Source: Pseudomonas graminis
GTDB lineage: Bacteria > Pseudomonadota > Gammaproteobacteria > Pseudomonadales > Pseudomonadaceae
Assembly (NCBI RefSeq): GCF_013201545.1
Contig: NZ_CP053746.1
Coordinates: 3,065,001-3,129,000, forward strand
DNA: 64,000 nucleotides
Direction: 5' to 3'
The position numbers and the translations under genes were made by a program. The notes under the pieces are model-generated. The model saw only the letters and a program-made list of their open reading frames with translations. It ran no database searches and was not told where the DNA came from. Each line of letters begins with the position of its first letter. The first letter of the stretch is position 1. Positions 44,896 through 58,035 of this stretch are shown here, in pieces.

Positions 44896-45182
44896 TCATA
44901 CGCAAGAGGCTCAAACACCGCCAATCGCGACTTGGGTGCAGGCCGAACGCAGACGACGCGGAGTGGGCCGAGCGGCATGGATGCCGCGAGAGCGCCGCTA
45001 GGACATGGATGTCCGTTCGGCGCGGGCCCACGGAGCTTCGTCGGAGTGAGGGAACCCGACGAAGGAGGGCCAAACCAGGAGCAAGCACCTTTGGTTACTT
45101 GGGGATGGTGCGACTTTCGACTTTTCCAAGTAACTCGCCGAAGGCGAAACAGTCCGCCCCCAGGCGGACGCTCTTGATCTTC
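44880..45182. repeat. Long intergenic repeat, copy 2 (inverted relative to copy 1)
   Basis: The reverse complement of this stretch aligns by eye with 43038-43325 over nearly its whole length with scattered differences. The two copies therefore form an inverted pair around the IS110 element. Beyond 45182 up to the ArgR site no gene or repeat was recognised. Confidence 0.85.
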
Positions 45183-45459
45183 ACGTTTCCCAGGCTCAAG
45201 AATCGAGAAATATCGATTTGTTACCGCGCATCCGCCCGGGTAACCTCCCTCGCCCCGGTGGGGCATTTCCACCCGAAAACCAGGCATTTCATCGTCCCGC
45301 ATCAACCCGCTCCTACGCTGGACTTGCCGGATCATAAGGCTTTGCCAATAATGGGCGCGTTATTTGCTTCGTTGATAGGTTTGCCAGCTCTGGCACTTGC
45401 ATAAAGCTTTTTGGATGTCAATTAGCCTGAATACGATTTCATGCGCTTCTGTAACTAGT

Positions 45460-45475
45460 TGTCGCATTGAAGAAA
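45460..45475 (+). promoter_or_regulatory. Candidate ArgR half-site upstream of aotJ
   Basis: TGTCGCATTGAAGAAA fits the Pseudomonas ArgR half-site TGTCGC-N8-AA. A second, weaker match (TGTCGC-N8-GA) lies at 45606-45621, just before the aotJ ribosome-binding site. ArgR is known to control the aot-argR operon in P. aeruginosa. Confidence 0.55.
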
Positions 45476-45635
45476 TATCGACTTTCAGCCTGCCGCTAAA
45501 ATGCCGACCACTCGCCGTAGGCTAGTCGGGTCCAGAGACCCGCCGGCACCTCGCGTCGCAATTTCTGATTCCTCCTGTTCATTGAGCGTCTCGCTCACTG
45601 CCATTTGTCGCGTTATACCGATGGAGTTCCAAGAA

Positions 45636-46412
45636 ATGAAAAAGCTCATGCTGCTGGGTGCGCTGGCACTGACCGTATTGGCACAGCCCGTGTTCGCCGA
45701 TGAAAAGCCCATGAAGATCGGCATCGAAGCGGCATACCCTCCGTTTGCCTCGAAGGCGCCGGACGGCAGCATCGTCGGCTTCGACTACGACATCGGCAAC
45801 GCCCTGTGCGAAGAGATGAAGGTCAAGTGCGTGTGGGTCGAACAGGAATTCGACGGCCTGATCCCGGCGCTGAAAGTGCGCAAGATCGACGCCATCCTGT
45901 CCTCGATGTCCATCACCGAAGACCGTAAGAAGTCGGTCGACTTCACCAACAAGTACTACAACACCCCGGCCCGCCTGGTCATGAAGCAGGGCACCGTCGT
46001 CAGCGACGCCCTGACCGAGCTCAAAGGCAAGAACATCGGCGTGCAGCGTGGCTCGATCCACGAGCGTTTCGCCAAGGAAGTCCTGGCCCCGCTGGGTGCT
46101 GAAATCAAGCCGTACAGCTCGCAGAACGAAGTCTATCTGGACATCGGCGCCGGTCGTCTCGATGGCACCGTGGCGGATGCCACCCTGCTGCAGGACGGCT
46201 TCCTGAACACCGAATCCGGCAAAGGCTACGCGTTCGTCGGCCCGGCCTTCACCGACGTCAACTACTTCGGCGATGGCGTCGGCATTGCCGTGCGCAAAGG
46301 CGACAAGGCGGACCTGGACAAGCTCAACGCCGCCATCGCGGCCATCCGTGCCAATGGCAAATACAAAGCCATTCAGGACAAGTACTTCGACTTCGACATC
46401 TACGGCAAGTAA
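45636..46412 (+). CDS. aotJ: Arginine/ornithine ABC transporter substrate-binding protein AotJ
   Basis: Periplasmic binding protein (258 aa) of the arginine/ornithine importer. Signal peptide [21 protein letters not shown], then the bacterial SBP_3 fold: [55 protein letters not shown] (ligand-binding Arg of the SITEDR motif) and [10 protein letters not shown] at the end. First gene of the aotJQMOP-argR operon; a T-tailed hairpin follows, so it is probably made in excess over the membrane parts. Confidence 0.95.
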   Translation: MKKLMLLGALALTVLAQPVFADEKPMKIGIEAAYPPFASKAPDGSIVGFDYDIGNALCEEMKVKCVWVEQEFDGLIPALKVRKIDAILSSMSITEDRKKSVDFTNKYYNTPARLVMKQGTVVSDALTELKGKNIGVQRGSIHERFAKEVLAPLGAEIKPYSSQNEVYLDIGAGRLDGTVADATLLQDGFLNTESGKGYAFVGPAFTDVNYFGDGVGIAVRKGDKADLDKLNAAIAAIRANGKYKAIQDKYFDFDIYGK

Positions 46413-46430
46413 GTTGGTTTAAAGCCGTCA

Positions 46431-46476
46431 ATGGCGCAAACAGCCGGTCACCGCACCGACTGATTGCGCCATTTTT
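46431..46476 (+). terminator. Attenuating hairpin between aotJ and aotQ
   Basis: Stem ATGGCGCAA (46431-46439) with TTGCGCCAT (46464-46472), a 24-base loop that contains a second small stem, then TTTTTC. Partial termination here would set a high ratio of binding protein to permease. Confidence 0.7.
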
Positions 46477-46503
46477 CTATCCCGCGCTTGAGGGCCAAAC
46501 AAC

Positions 46504-47193
46504 ATGTTGAAAGGTTACGGAGCCGTCATCCTCGACGGTGCATGGCTGACCTTGCAGCTCGCTCTGTGCTCCATGGCGCTGGCGATCGTGCTCGGCCTGA
46601 TCGGCGTGGCATTGCGGCTGTCGCCGGTGCGCTGGCTGGCCTGGCTGGGCGATCTGTACTCCACCGTGATCCGCGGCATTCCCGATCTGGTGCTGATTCT
46701 GCTGATTTTCTACGGCGGTCAGGACCTGCTCAACCGCGTTGCGCCGTTGCTCGGTCACGACGACTACATTGACCTGAACCCGCTGGTGGCCGGTATCGGC
46801 ACGCTGGGTTTCATTTTTGGCGCGTACCTGTCGGAGACCTTCCGCGGCGCGTTCATGGCCATCCCGAAAGGCCAGGCCGAAGCGGGCATGGCCTACGGCA
46901 TGAGCAGTGGCCGGGTGTTCTTCCGCATTCTGGTACCCCAGATGATCCGTCTGGCGATCCCCGGTTTCACCAATAACTGGCTGGTACTGACCAAGGCCAC
47001 CGCACTGATTTCCGTGGTCGGTCTGCAGGACATGATGTTCAAGGCCAAGCAGGCGGCCGATGCCACCCGCGAACCCTTCACTTTCTTCCTCGCAGTCGCG
47101 GCCATGTACCTGGTGATCACCAGTGTCTCGCTGCTGATACTGCGCTACATCGAAAAACGTTACTCGGCCGGCGTAAGGGTGGCAGACCTATGA
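46504..47193 (+). CDS. aotQ: Arginine/ornithine ABC transporter permease AotQ
   Basis: Inner-membrane permease of 229 aa with five helices. The HisQ/GlnP signature appears at VIRGIPDLVLILLIFYGG, and the EAA loop at AIPKGQAEAGMAYGMSSGRVFFRILVPQMIRLAIPG. It pairs with AotM; the stop codon overlaps the aotM start (ATGA). Confidence 0.95.
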   Translation: MLKGYGAVILDGAWLTLQLALCSMALAIVLGLIGVALRLSPVRWLAWLGDLYSTVIRGIPDLVLILLIFYGGQDLLNRVAPLLGHDDYIDLNPLVAGIGTLGFIFGAYLSETFRGAFMAIPKGQAEAGMAYGMSSGRVFFRILVPQMIRLAIPGFTNNWLVLTKATALISVVGLQDMMFKAKQAADATREPFTFFLAVAAMYLVITSVSLLILRYIEKRYSAGVRVADL

Positions 47194-47888
47194 TTTTCGA
47201 TTACAACGTCGTCTGGGAAAGCCTGCCGCTGTATTTCGGCGGCCTGCTGATCACCCTCAAACTGCTCGCGCTGTCGCTGTTTTTCGGCTTGCTCGCTGCA
47301 CTGCCACTGGGCCTGATGCGCGTGTCGAAAATCGCCTGGGTCAATCTGCTGGCCTGGAGTTATACCTACGTCATTCGCGGCACGCCGATGCTGGTGCAGC
47401 TGTTCCTGATCTACTACGGGCTGGCGCAATTCGAAGCGGTGCGCGAAAGCATTCTGTGGCCGTGGCTGTCGAGCGCCACCTTTTGCGCGTGCCTGGCCTT
47501 CGCCATCAACACCAGCGCCTACACCGCTGAAATCATCGCCGGCAGCCTGAAGTCCACGCCGCCGGGCGAGATCGAGGCGGCGCGGGCGATGGGTATGTCG
47601 AAAGCCAAAATGTACCGCCGCATTCTGCTGCCGTCGGCCCTGCGCCGGGCGCTGCCGCAGTACAGCAACGAAGTGATCATGATGCTGCAGACCACCAGTC
47701 TGGCGTCCATCGTCACGCTGATGGACATCACCGGTGCGGCGCGCGCTGTGAACGCTCAGTTCTACCTGCCGTTCGAGGCCTACATTACCGCAGGCGTTTT
47801 CTACCTGTGCCTGACGTTCATTCTGGTGAAACTGTTCAAGCTGGCCGAGCGCCGCTGGCTCAGTTACCTCGCCCCGAGGAAGCACTGA
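47190..47888 (+). CDS. aotM: Arginine/ornithine ABC transporter permease AotM
   Basis: Second permease subunit, 232 aa. It has YVIRGTPMLVQLFLIYYG and the EAA loop STPPGEIEAARAMGMSKAKMYRRILLPSALRRALPQ that contacts the ATPase. It overlaps aotQ by 4 bases and is followed 1 base later by aotO. Confidence 0.95.
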   Translation: MIFDYNVVWESLPLYFGGLLITLKLLALSLFFGLLAALPLGLMRVSKIAWVNLLAWSYTYVIRGTPMLVQLFLIYYGLAQFEAVRESILWPWLSSATFCACLAFAINTSAYTAEIIAGSLKSTPPGEIEAARAMGMSKAKMYRRILLPSALRRALPQYSNEVIMMLQTTSLASIVTLMDITGAARAVNAQFYLPFEAYITAGVFYLCLTFILVKLFKLAERRWLSYLAPRKH

Positions 47889-47889
47889 T

Positions 47890-49002
47890 ATGCAGCGCAT
47901 CGATCACGATTTGCCGTGGGGCAACCTCGGCACCCAGCGCACCCTGAGTGTGTTCCGTTTCGGTCAGGGCGAGCGCAAGGCCTACATACAGGCCAGCCTG
48001 CACGCCGATGAGCTGCCGGGCATGCGCACCGCCTGGGAATTGAAGAAACGCCTGACCCAGCTGGAAGAACAGGGCCTGCTCAAGGGCGTCATCGAGCTGG
48101 TGCCGGTCGCCAACCCAATCGGTCTGGGCCAGTTGCTGCAGGGCAACCATCAGGGCCGTTTCGAGTACGGCAGCGGCAAGAATTTCAATCGCGATTTCAC
48201 CGAATTGAGCGAGCCGGTGGCTCAGGCGCTGGCAGGCAAGCTCGGTGACGACCCCCACGCCAACGTCAAACTGGTTCGTCAGGCCATGGCCGACGTGCTT
48301 GAGCAGTTACCGCCGGCTGGCAGCGAACTGGCCGGCATGCAGCGCGTCTTGCTGGGTCACGCCTGCAACGCCGACGTGGTGCTGGACCTGCATTGCGACA
48401 CCGACGCTTCGCTGCACATGTACGCCTTGCCCCAGCACTGGCCGCAATGGCGGTCGTTGTCGGCGCATCTGGGGGTCACGGTTGCGCTGCTGGCTGAAGA
48501 TTCCGGCGGCAGTTCGTTCGACGAAGCCTGTTCCCTGCCGTGGCTGCGTTTGTCCAAGCAGTTCCCGGACGCGCAGATTCCGCTGGCCTGCCTGGCGACC
48601 ACGCTGGAACTGGGCGGCCAGACCAACACCGGCAAGGCTGAAGCCGAGGCCTACGCCGTGGGCATTCTGGCGTTTCTCGCCGAGCAGGGCCTGATCAGTG
48701 GCGAGTGGCCGCAAGCTGGCCATGAAGCCTGCGAAGGCATGCCCTTCGAAGGCACCGAAATGATTTACGCGCCCCATCCCGGCGTGCTGACTTTCTTGCG
48801 TCCGGCGGGGGGCTGGGTCGAATCAGGCGAGCCGCTGTTCGAAGTCATCGACCCGTTGACCGATCGCGCCACCACCGTCTGTGCCGGTACCGCCGGGGTG
48901 CTGTTCGCCATCGAAAAACTGCGTTACGCCCAGCCGGGTTTCTGGATGGCCAAAGTGGCCGGCCGCACACCGTTGCGCAGCGGCCGCCTGCTCAGTGACT
49001 GA
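47890..49002 (+). CDS. aotO: AotO, succinylglutamate desuccinylase/aspartoacylase family protein
   Basis: A 370-residue zinc carboxypeptidase-like protein (M14/AstE-AspA family) encoded inside the transporter operon. Zinc ligands are seen as H and E in IQASLHADELPGM and the His in VVLDLHCDTDASLHMY. EATSLEL-like ATTLELGGQTNTG follows, with a C-terminal beta-barrel-like domain (VTFLRPAGGWVESGEPLFEVIDP). It is not needed for arginine/ornithine uptake in P. aeruginosa as far as I know. Its substrate is unknown, but an acylated amino acid or peptide is plausible. Confidence 0.9.
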   Translation: MQRIDHDLPWGNLGTQRTLSVFRFGQGERKAYIQASLHADELPGMRTAWELKKRLTQLEEQGLLKGVIELVPVANPIGLGQLLQGNHQGRFEYGSGKNFNRDFTELSEPVAQALAGKLGDDPHANVKLVRQAMADVLEQLPPAGSELAGMQRVLLGHACNADVVLDLHCDTDASLHMYALPQHWPQWRSLSAHLGVTVALLAEDSGGSSFDEACSLPWLRLSKQFPDAQIPLACLATTLELGGQTNTGKAEAEAYAVGILAFLAEQGLISGEWPQAGHEACEGMPFEGTEMIYAPHPGVLTFLRPAGGWVESGEPLFEVIDPLTDRATTVCAGTAGVLFAIEKLRYAQPGFWMAKVAGRTPLRSGRLLSD

Positions 49003-49023
49003 TTACTTGTGAGAACCGACATC

Positions 49024-49788
49024 ATGAACAAACTGGAAGTCCAGGACCTGCACAAGTGCTATGGCAGTCACGAAGTGCTGAAAGGCGTCTCGCTGACCGC
49101 CAAGGCCGGTGATGTCATCAGCATCATCGGCTCCAGCGGCTCGGGGAAGAGTACGTTTCTGCGCTGTATCAACCTGCTGGAGCAGCCGAAATCAGGGCGC
49201 ATCCTGCTCAACAATGAAGAGCTGAAGCTCGTCTCCAACAAGAACGGTGGTCTGAAAGCGGCTGACCCGAAACAGCTGCAGCGCATGCGTTCGCGCCTGT
49301 CGATGGTGTTTCAGCACTTCAACCTGTGGTCGCACATGACCGCACTGGAAAACATCATCGAAGCGCCGGTGCATGTCCTGGGCGTGCCGAAGAAAGAGGC
49401 CCTGGAAAAGGCCGAACATTATCTGAACAAGGTCGGCGTGTATCACCGCAAGGACGCTTACCCGGGGCACATGTCCGGCGGCGAACAGCAGCGCGTGGCG
49501 ATTGCCCGGGCGTTGGCGGTGGAGCCGGAAGTCATGCTGTTTGACGAACCGACTTCCGCGCTGGACCCCGAGCTGGTCGGCGACGTACTGAAGGTCATGC
49601 AGGCACTGGCCCAGGAAGGCCGGACCATGGTGGTAGTGACCCATGAAATGGGCTTCGCCCGTGAAGTGTCGAACCAGTTGATTTTCCTGCACAAGGGCCT
49701 GGTCGAAGAAAGCGGCAACCCCCGTGAAGTGCTGGTCAATCCGAAATCCGAGCGTTTGCAGCAGTTCCTGTCCGGCAGTTTGAAGTAA
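49024..49788 (+). CDS. aotP: Arginine/ornithine ABC transporter ATP-binding protein AotP
   Basis: A 254-residue ATPase of the HisP/GlnQ group. Walker A GSSGSGKST, signature MSGGEQQRVAIARAL, Walker B VMLFDEPTSALDPE and switch VVTHEMGFAREVS. The start ATG 49024 (MNKLEVQDLHKCYG) fits the family; an upstream start at 49009 adds five residues and lacks spacing to an RBS. Drives AotQM with AotJ. Confidence 0.96.
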   Translation: MNKLEVQDLHKCYGSHEVLKGVSLTAKAGDVISIIGSSGSGKSTFLRCINLLEQPKSGRILLNNEELKLVSNKNGGLKAADPKQLQRMRSRLSMVFQHFNLWSHMTALENIIEAPVHVLGVPKKEALEKAEHYLNKVGVYHRKDAYPGHMSGGEQQRVAIARALAVEPEVMLFDEPTSALDPELVGDVLKVMQALAQEGRTMVVVTHEMGFAREVSNQLIFLHKGLVEESGNPREVLVNPKSERLQQFLSGSLK

Positions 49789-49937
49789 CGAGCCCGCCAT
49801 GTGAGTGCGGTGCGTTTTGCTTCAGAACGGTTCATGCTGCGCGTCATTCAGACCGCAGCCATTGACTGAAGGTTACAGAATCCCATCGCATGCCAGGCGT
49901 GCGACCCCTTTTAGCGACACGTTTCGGATTGCACGCC

Positions 49938-50921
49938 ATGACTGCCCATCGAATCGGATTTCTCATCTGGCCCGGCACCAAAGCCTTGACCCTGGCGCTG
50001 GCGGAGGAAGCCCTGCGTGTTGCTCAGCGCGTTCACCCCGAAGTGGTTTACGAACTGTCGTTTCTGCAGGCCGAGCCCCCCGTTGACGGCGCCGGTTGGC
50101 AGTTGCCGGGCGAGCCGTGGGTCGGTCGTGTGGAAGGGTTTCAGAAGCTGTTTCTGCTGGCTGACGAGCCGCCGGCGCCGATGTCCTCAGCCCTCGGTGG
50201 CGCGCTCAAGCAGCTGGTCCGCGCCGGCTGCGTGATCGGTGGGTTGTCGGCGGGTGTGTATCCGCTGGCGCAATTGGGTTTGCTCGACGGTTACCGTGCT
50301 GCGGTGCACTGGCGCTGGCAGGACGATTTCGCCGAGCGCTTCCCCAAGGTCATCGCCACCAGTCATCTGTTCGATTGGGATCGCGATCGCCTGACCGCCT
50401 GCGGCGGGATGTCCGTATTGGATCTGTTGCTCGCGGTGCTGGCCCGTGATCATGGCGCCGAGCTGGCCGGCGCGGTGTCGGAAGAACTGGTGGTGGAGCG
50501 CATCCGTGAAGGCGGCGAGCGTCAGCGGATTCCGTTGCAGAACCGTCTGGGTTCCAGCCACCCGAAGCTGACCCAGGCAGTGCTGTTGATGGAAGCCAAC
50601 ATCGAAGAGCCACTGACCACCGACGAAATCGCCCAGCACGTGTGCGTGTCGCGACGTCAGCTGGAGCGCATCTTCAAGCAGTACCTCAATCGCGTGCCGA
50701 GCCAGTATTACCTCGAACTGCGCCTGAACAAGGCGCGCCAGATGCTGATGCAGACCAGCAAGTCGATCATTCAGATCGGCTTGTCCTGCGGGTTCTCCTC
50801 GGGGCCGCATTTCTCCAGCGCCTACCGCAACTTCTTCGGCGCCACACCCCGTGAAGACCGCAACCAGCGTCGCAGCAGCAGCCCATTCGAATTGTCGTCG
50901 GTGCCCGCCGAGCGTGGTTGA
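49938..50921 (+). CDS. argR: ArgR, AraC-family arginine-responsive regulator
   Basis: A 327-residue regulator, unrelated to enterobacterial ArgR. The N-terminal part is a DJ-1/PfpI (glutamine amidotransferase-like) domain, with GCVIGGLSAGVYPLAQLGLLDGY at the family's elbow position. The C-terminal AraC HTH pair follows: EEPLTTDEIAQHVCVSRRQLERIFKQYLNRVPSQYYLELRLNKARQML and SIIQIGLSCGFSSGPHFSSAYRNFFGATPREDR. It is last in the aot operon and activates the aru genes. Start ATG 49938; an alternative at 49890 would add 16 residues. Confidence 0.95.
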   Translation: MTAHRIGFLIWPGTKALTLALAEEALRVAQRVHPEVVYELSFLQAEPPVDGAGWQLPGEPWVGRVEGFQKLFLLADEPPAPMSSALGGALKQLVRAGCVIGGLSAGVYPLAQLGLLDGYRAAVHWRWQDDFAERFPKVIATSHLFDWDRDRLTACGGMSVLDLLLAVLARDHGAELAGAVSEELVVERIREGGERQRIPLQNRLGSSHPKLTQAVLLMEANIEEPLTTDEIAQHVCVSRRQLERIFKQYLNRVPSQYYLELRLNKARQMLMQTSKSIIQIGLSCGFSSGPHFSSAYRNFFGATPREDRNQRRSSSPFELSSVPAERG

Positions 50922-51000
50922 GCATTAGCTGTGGGCTGTTTAGATCCTGCACTGCAATACGCGCACGCCACCGGTTAAACTGCGCCTTTGTGACGCAATT

Positions 51001-52366
<1,366 letters not shown>

Positions 52367-52418
52367 GTTCCTCGGTCGGCCGGGACACGCTCTTTGGCTG
52401 ATTGGCGTACGCATTCCC

Positions 52419-52506
52419 TGTAGGAGTGAGCTTGCTCGCGAACGCGTTGGGTCAGGTGCAGATGTTTCTCTGGACCACCGCTATCGCGAGCAAGCTCACT
52501 CCTACA
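52419..52506. repeat. REP pair (GAGCTTGCTCGCGA core) between aruC and aruF
   Basis: TGTAGGAGTGAGCTTGCTCG (from 52419) is mirrored by CGAGCAAGCTCACTCCTACA (to 52506) with about 43 bases between. It is within the presumed aru operon and could affect the relative amount of aruC and aruF transcript. Confidence 0.9.
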
Positions 52507-52580
52507 AGGTCGAACGCGCTTCATCTTTTTGTTTTTCCTGCCGGACTACCGGCCCGATTTTTTTCTCAAGGAGTGACACC

Positions 52581-53612
52581 ATGCTGGTGATGCGCCCCGC
52601 GCAAATGGCGGATCTGAGCGAGGTTCAACGACTCGCGGCAGACAGCCCGATTGGTGTCACGTCCCTGCCGGATGACGCTGGACGTCTGAGTGACAAGATT
52701 GCTGCGTCCGAAGCCTCGTTCTCGGCAGAAGTCAGTTTCAACGGCGAAGAAACCTACTTCTTTGTCCTCGAAGACACAGAAGCAGGCCGTCTGGTGGGCT
52801 GTTCCGGGATCGTCGCCTCGGCGGGCTATTCCGAGCCGTTCTACAGCTTTCGCAACGAAACCTTCGTCCACGCCTCCCGTGAACTGAAGATCCACAACAA
52901 GATTCACGTGCTCTCGCAGTGCCACGACCTCACCGGCAACAGCCTGCTGACCAGCTTCTACGTGCTGCCCGAACTGGTCGGCACGCTGTGGTCGGAACTC
53001 AATTCCCGCGGCCGTCTGCTGTTCGTCGCCAGCCATCCAGAGCGCTTCGCCGATTCGGTGGTGACCGAGATCGTCGGCTACAGCGACGACCACGGCGACT
53101 CGCCGTTCTGGGACGCCATCGGGCGCAACTTCTTCGACATCAACTACGCCGAAGCCGAGCGCCTGTGCGGGCTGAAAAGCCGGACTTTCCTCGCCGAGCT
53201 GATGCCCCATTACCCGATCTACGTGCCGCTGCTTCCCGATGAAGCGCAGGAAGCCATGGGCCAGGTCCATCCGCGCGCCCAGATCACCTTCGACATCCTG
53301 ATGCGCGAAGGCTTCGAGACCGATCATTACATCGACATCTTCGACGGCGGGCCGACCCTGCACGCGCGGGTCTCGGGCATTCGTTCCATCGCCCAGAGCC
53401 GCGTCGTGCCGGTCAAGGTCGACACGGTCAGTACCGGTGATGCGGTCAAAGGCGGGCGGCCTTATCTGGTTTCCAATGGCCAGCTGCAGGATTACCGCGC
53501 CGTGATGCTGGAACTGGACTGGGTGCCCGGCAAGCCGGTCGCTTTGAGTCTGACTGCGGCCGAAGCGCTGGGCGTCGGCGAAGGCGCCAGCGTGCGCATC
53601 GTCGCAGTCTGA
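52581..53612 (+). CDS. aruF: Arginine/ornithine N-succinyltransferase, alpha subunit (AruF)
   Basis: One subunit of the heteromeric enzyme that succinylates arginine (and ornithine) from succinyl-CoA, the first step of the AST pathway. The 343-residue protein has the AstA family segments MLVMRPAQMADLSEVQRLA, SQCHDLTGNSLLTSFYV, DSPFWDAIGRNFFDINYAEAERL and AGEGASVR-like end GEGASVRIV. It has the GNAT-related fold. Start ATG 52581 follows AAGGAGTGACACC. It shares about the whole length with AruG. Confidence 0.95.
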   Translation: MLVMRPAQMADLSEVQRLAADSPIGVTSLPDDAGRLSDKIAASEASFSAEVSFNGEETYFFVLEDTEAGRLVGCSGIVASAGYSEPFYSFRNETFVHASRELKIHNKIHVLSQCHDLTGNSLLTSFYVLPELVGTLWSELNSRGRLLFVASHPERFADSVVTEIVGYSDDHGDSPFWDAIGRNFFDINYAEAERLCGLKSRTFLAELMPHYPIYVPLLPDEAQEAMGQVHPRAQITFDILMREGFETDHYIDIFDGGPTLHARVSGIRSIAQSRVVPVKVDTVSTGDAVKGGRPYLVSNGQLQDYRAVMLELDWVPGKPVALSLTAAEALGVGEGASVRIVAV

Positions 53613-53698
53613 CAACCGGCTCAAGTTGGGTTGAGATGAGTTGACGGCGACCGGCGATGCAATGGCAGGCCGACGCCGTAAAGCAGGTTAGCGAGTTC

Positions 53699-53722
53699 GC
53701 CGGGGGTTGCAGAACCCCCGGC
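53699..53722 (+). other. Stable hairpin in the aruF-aruG interval
   Basis: GCCGGGGGTT (53699-53708), tetraloop GCAG, AACCCCCGGC (53713-53722): a perfect 10-bp stem directly before the aruG ribosome-binding site (GAGGAG). Without a T-tract it is more likely an mRNA-stability or processing element than a terminator. Confidence 0.6.
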
Positions 53723-53735
53723 ATGAGGAGAAAGC

Positions 53736-56227
<2,492 letters not shown>

Positions 56228-56297
56228 ACGCGCTCCTTGATAGCGCAGCGCACATCGAAGAATGTGCACATAAAAACAGATCCACGGAGCCTCACCG

Positions 56298-57644
56298 ATG
56301 AAATCCTGTGAAGTCAACTTTGACGGTCTAGTGGGCCCGACCCACAACTACGGTGGGCTGTCCTACGGCAATGTCGCGTCCCAGAACAACTGCCAGCAAT
56401 CCTCCAATCCGCGCGAGGCCGCTTTGCAGGGGCTGGCCAAAATGAAAGCGCTGATGGAGATGGGGTTCACCCAGGGCGTGCTGGCCCCGCAGGAACGTCC
56501 CGACGTGGCCGGTCTGCGCAAGCTGGGCTTCAGCGGCAGCGACGCACAGGTGATCGAGCGCGCCGCCAAAGAGTCCATGCCGCTGCTGGCGGCCAGTTGC
56601 TCGGCGTCGAGCATGTGGGTAGCGAACGCCGCCACGGTCAGCCCGAGCGCCGACACCGCCGACGGCCGCGTGCATTTCACCGCCGCCAACCTCAACTGCA
56701 AATACCACCGCAGCATCGAGCACCCGACCACCAGCCGCGTGCTCGGCGCGATGTTCGCTGATCAACAGCATTTCGCCCACCATGCGGCGTTGCCTGCCGT
56801 GGCCCAGTTCGGTGACGAGGGCGCGGCCAACCACACGCGCTTCTGCCGCAGCTACGGGGAGCCTGGCGTCGAGTTTTTCGTTTACGGCCGCGCCGCGTTC
56901 GACAGCCGTTTCCCCGCGCCGCAGAAATACCCGGCACGCCAGACCCTCGAAGCGTCCCAGGCCGTTGCGCGTTTGCATGGCCTGAGCGCCGAGGGCGTGG
57001 TCTTCGCCCAGCAGAACCCGGCCGTGATCGATCAGGGCGTGTTCCACAACGACGTGATCTCGGTGGGCAACGGTGAAGTTCTGTTCTTCCACGAAGATGC
57101 GTTCCTCAATACCGAGCCCATGCTCGCCGAGCTGCACGCCAAACTCGGTCAACGCGGCGGTCGCTTCCAGGCCATCTGCGTGCCGCGCAGTGAAGTGGCG
57201 GTGGAAGATGCGGTGCGTTCGTACCTGTTCAACAGCCAGTTGCTGTCCCGCGCCGACGGTTCGATGCTGTTGATCGTGCCGGAAGAGTGCCGCAGCAACG
57301 AGCGCGTGTGGCATTACCTGCAGCGCCTGCTGGCGGACGACAGCCCTATTCGCGAGGTCAAGGTGTTCGACCTCAAGCAGAGCATGCAGAACGGCGGCGG
57401 CCCGGCGTGCCTGCGTCTTCGCGTGGCCTTGAATGAAACCGAACTGGCGGCGGTCAATCCAGGCGTTATCATGACCGCGCCGCTGTACGACACGCTGACG
57501 CAGTGGGTCGACAAGCACTATCGCGACCGCATGAGCGACAGTGATCTGGCCGATCCGCAGTTGCTGACCGAATGCCGCACGGCGCTGGACGAGCTGACGC
57601 AGCACCTGAAACTGGGCGCGGTCTATCCTTTCCAGATCAACTGA
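56298..57644 (+). CDS. aruB: N-succinylarginine dihydrolase AruB (AstB)
   Basis: Hydrolyses succinylarginine to succinylornithine, CO2 and ammonia. A 448-residue protein of the amidinotransferase-related fold. Family segments: [20 protein letters not shown] at the start, [41 protein letters not shown] (catalytic His) and [13 protein letters not shown] (with the active-site Cys). Follows aruD by 70 bases. Confidence 0.96.
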   Translation: MKSCEVNFDGLVGPTHNYGGLSYGNVASQNNCQQSSNPREAALQGLAKMKALMEMGFTQGVLAPQERPDVAGLRKLGFSGSDAQVIERAAKESMPLLAASCSASSMWVANAATVSPSADTADGRVHFTAANLNCKYHRSIEHPTTSRVLGAMFADQQHFAHHAALPAVAQFGDEGAANHTRFCRSYGEPGVEFFVYGRAAFDSRFPAPQKYPARQTLEASQAVARLHGLSAEGVVFAQQNPAVIDQGVFHNDVISVGNGEVLFFHEDAFLNTEPMLAELHAKLGQRGGRFQAICVPRSEVAVEDAVRSYLFNSQLLSRADGSMLLIVPEECRSNERVWHYLQRLLADDSPIREVKVFDLKQSMQNGGGPACLRLRVALNETELAAVNPGVIMTAPLYDTLTQWVDKHYRDRMSDSDLADPQLLTECRTALDELTQHLKLGAVYPFQIN

Positions 57645-57720
57645 TGCACCCCATCCGTTACGCCTGCGCCCGAGCGGCGTCAGGCGACGATGTTTTTGCT
57701 TTTACAGAGAGAGTTTTGCC

Positions 57721-58014
57721 ATGACCGACGCGCTGCGTTTGATCCTTGAAGACACCGACGGCACTCAGCTGGAAACGTCCTGCACCCGTCTTGCCGTTAT
57801 CTGGCAGGGCAAAGAGGTCTGGATTCAACAGGACGGCCGTGGCCAGTTGCTGATCGGCGTTGACGTCGAAGAGGGCGATGCCGAATACGCCAACCTGCTG
57901 CTGCGTCCATTGGCGACCAACCTGGTCAGCCTGCAGCTGGAAATGGAGCCGGCTGACATGAGCGGCGACGACGAAGAAGGCCACGTGCACGGCCCAGACT
58001 GCACCCACGACTAA
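57721..58014 (+). CDS. Hypothetical protein between aruB and aruE, with a His/Cys tail (97 aa)
   Basis: Not assigned to a known function. A small acidic protein that looks like a beta-rich domain (LRLILEDTDGTQLETSCTRLAVIWQGKEVWIQQDG). The C-terminal tail EEGHVHGPDCTHD has three His and one Cys, a possible metal-binding end. It is encoded in the same direction within the aru operon, 76 bases after aruB and 21 before aruE; a homologue at this place is known in P. aeruginosa. Ribosome-binding site AGAGAGAG upstream. Confidence 0.85.
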   Translation: MTDALRLILEDTDGTQLETSCTRLAVIWQGKEVWIQQDGRGQLLIGVDVEEGDAEYANLLLRPLATNLVSLQLEMEPADMSGDDEEGHVHGPDCTHD

Positions 58015-58035
58015 GCCTGCGCAGGAAGCTTCCCC

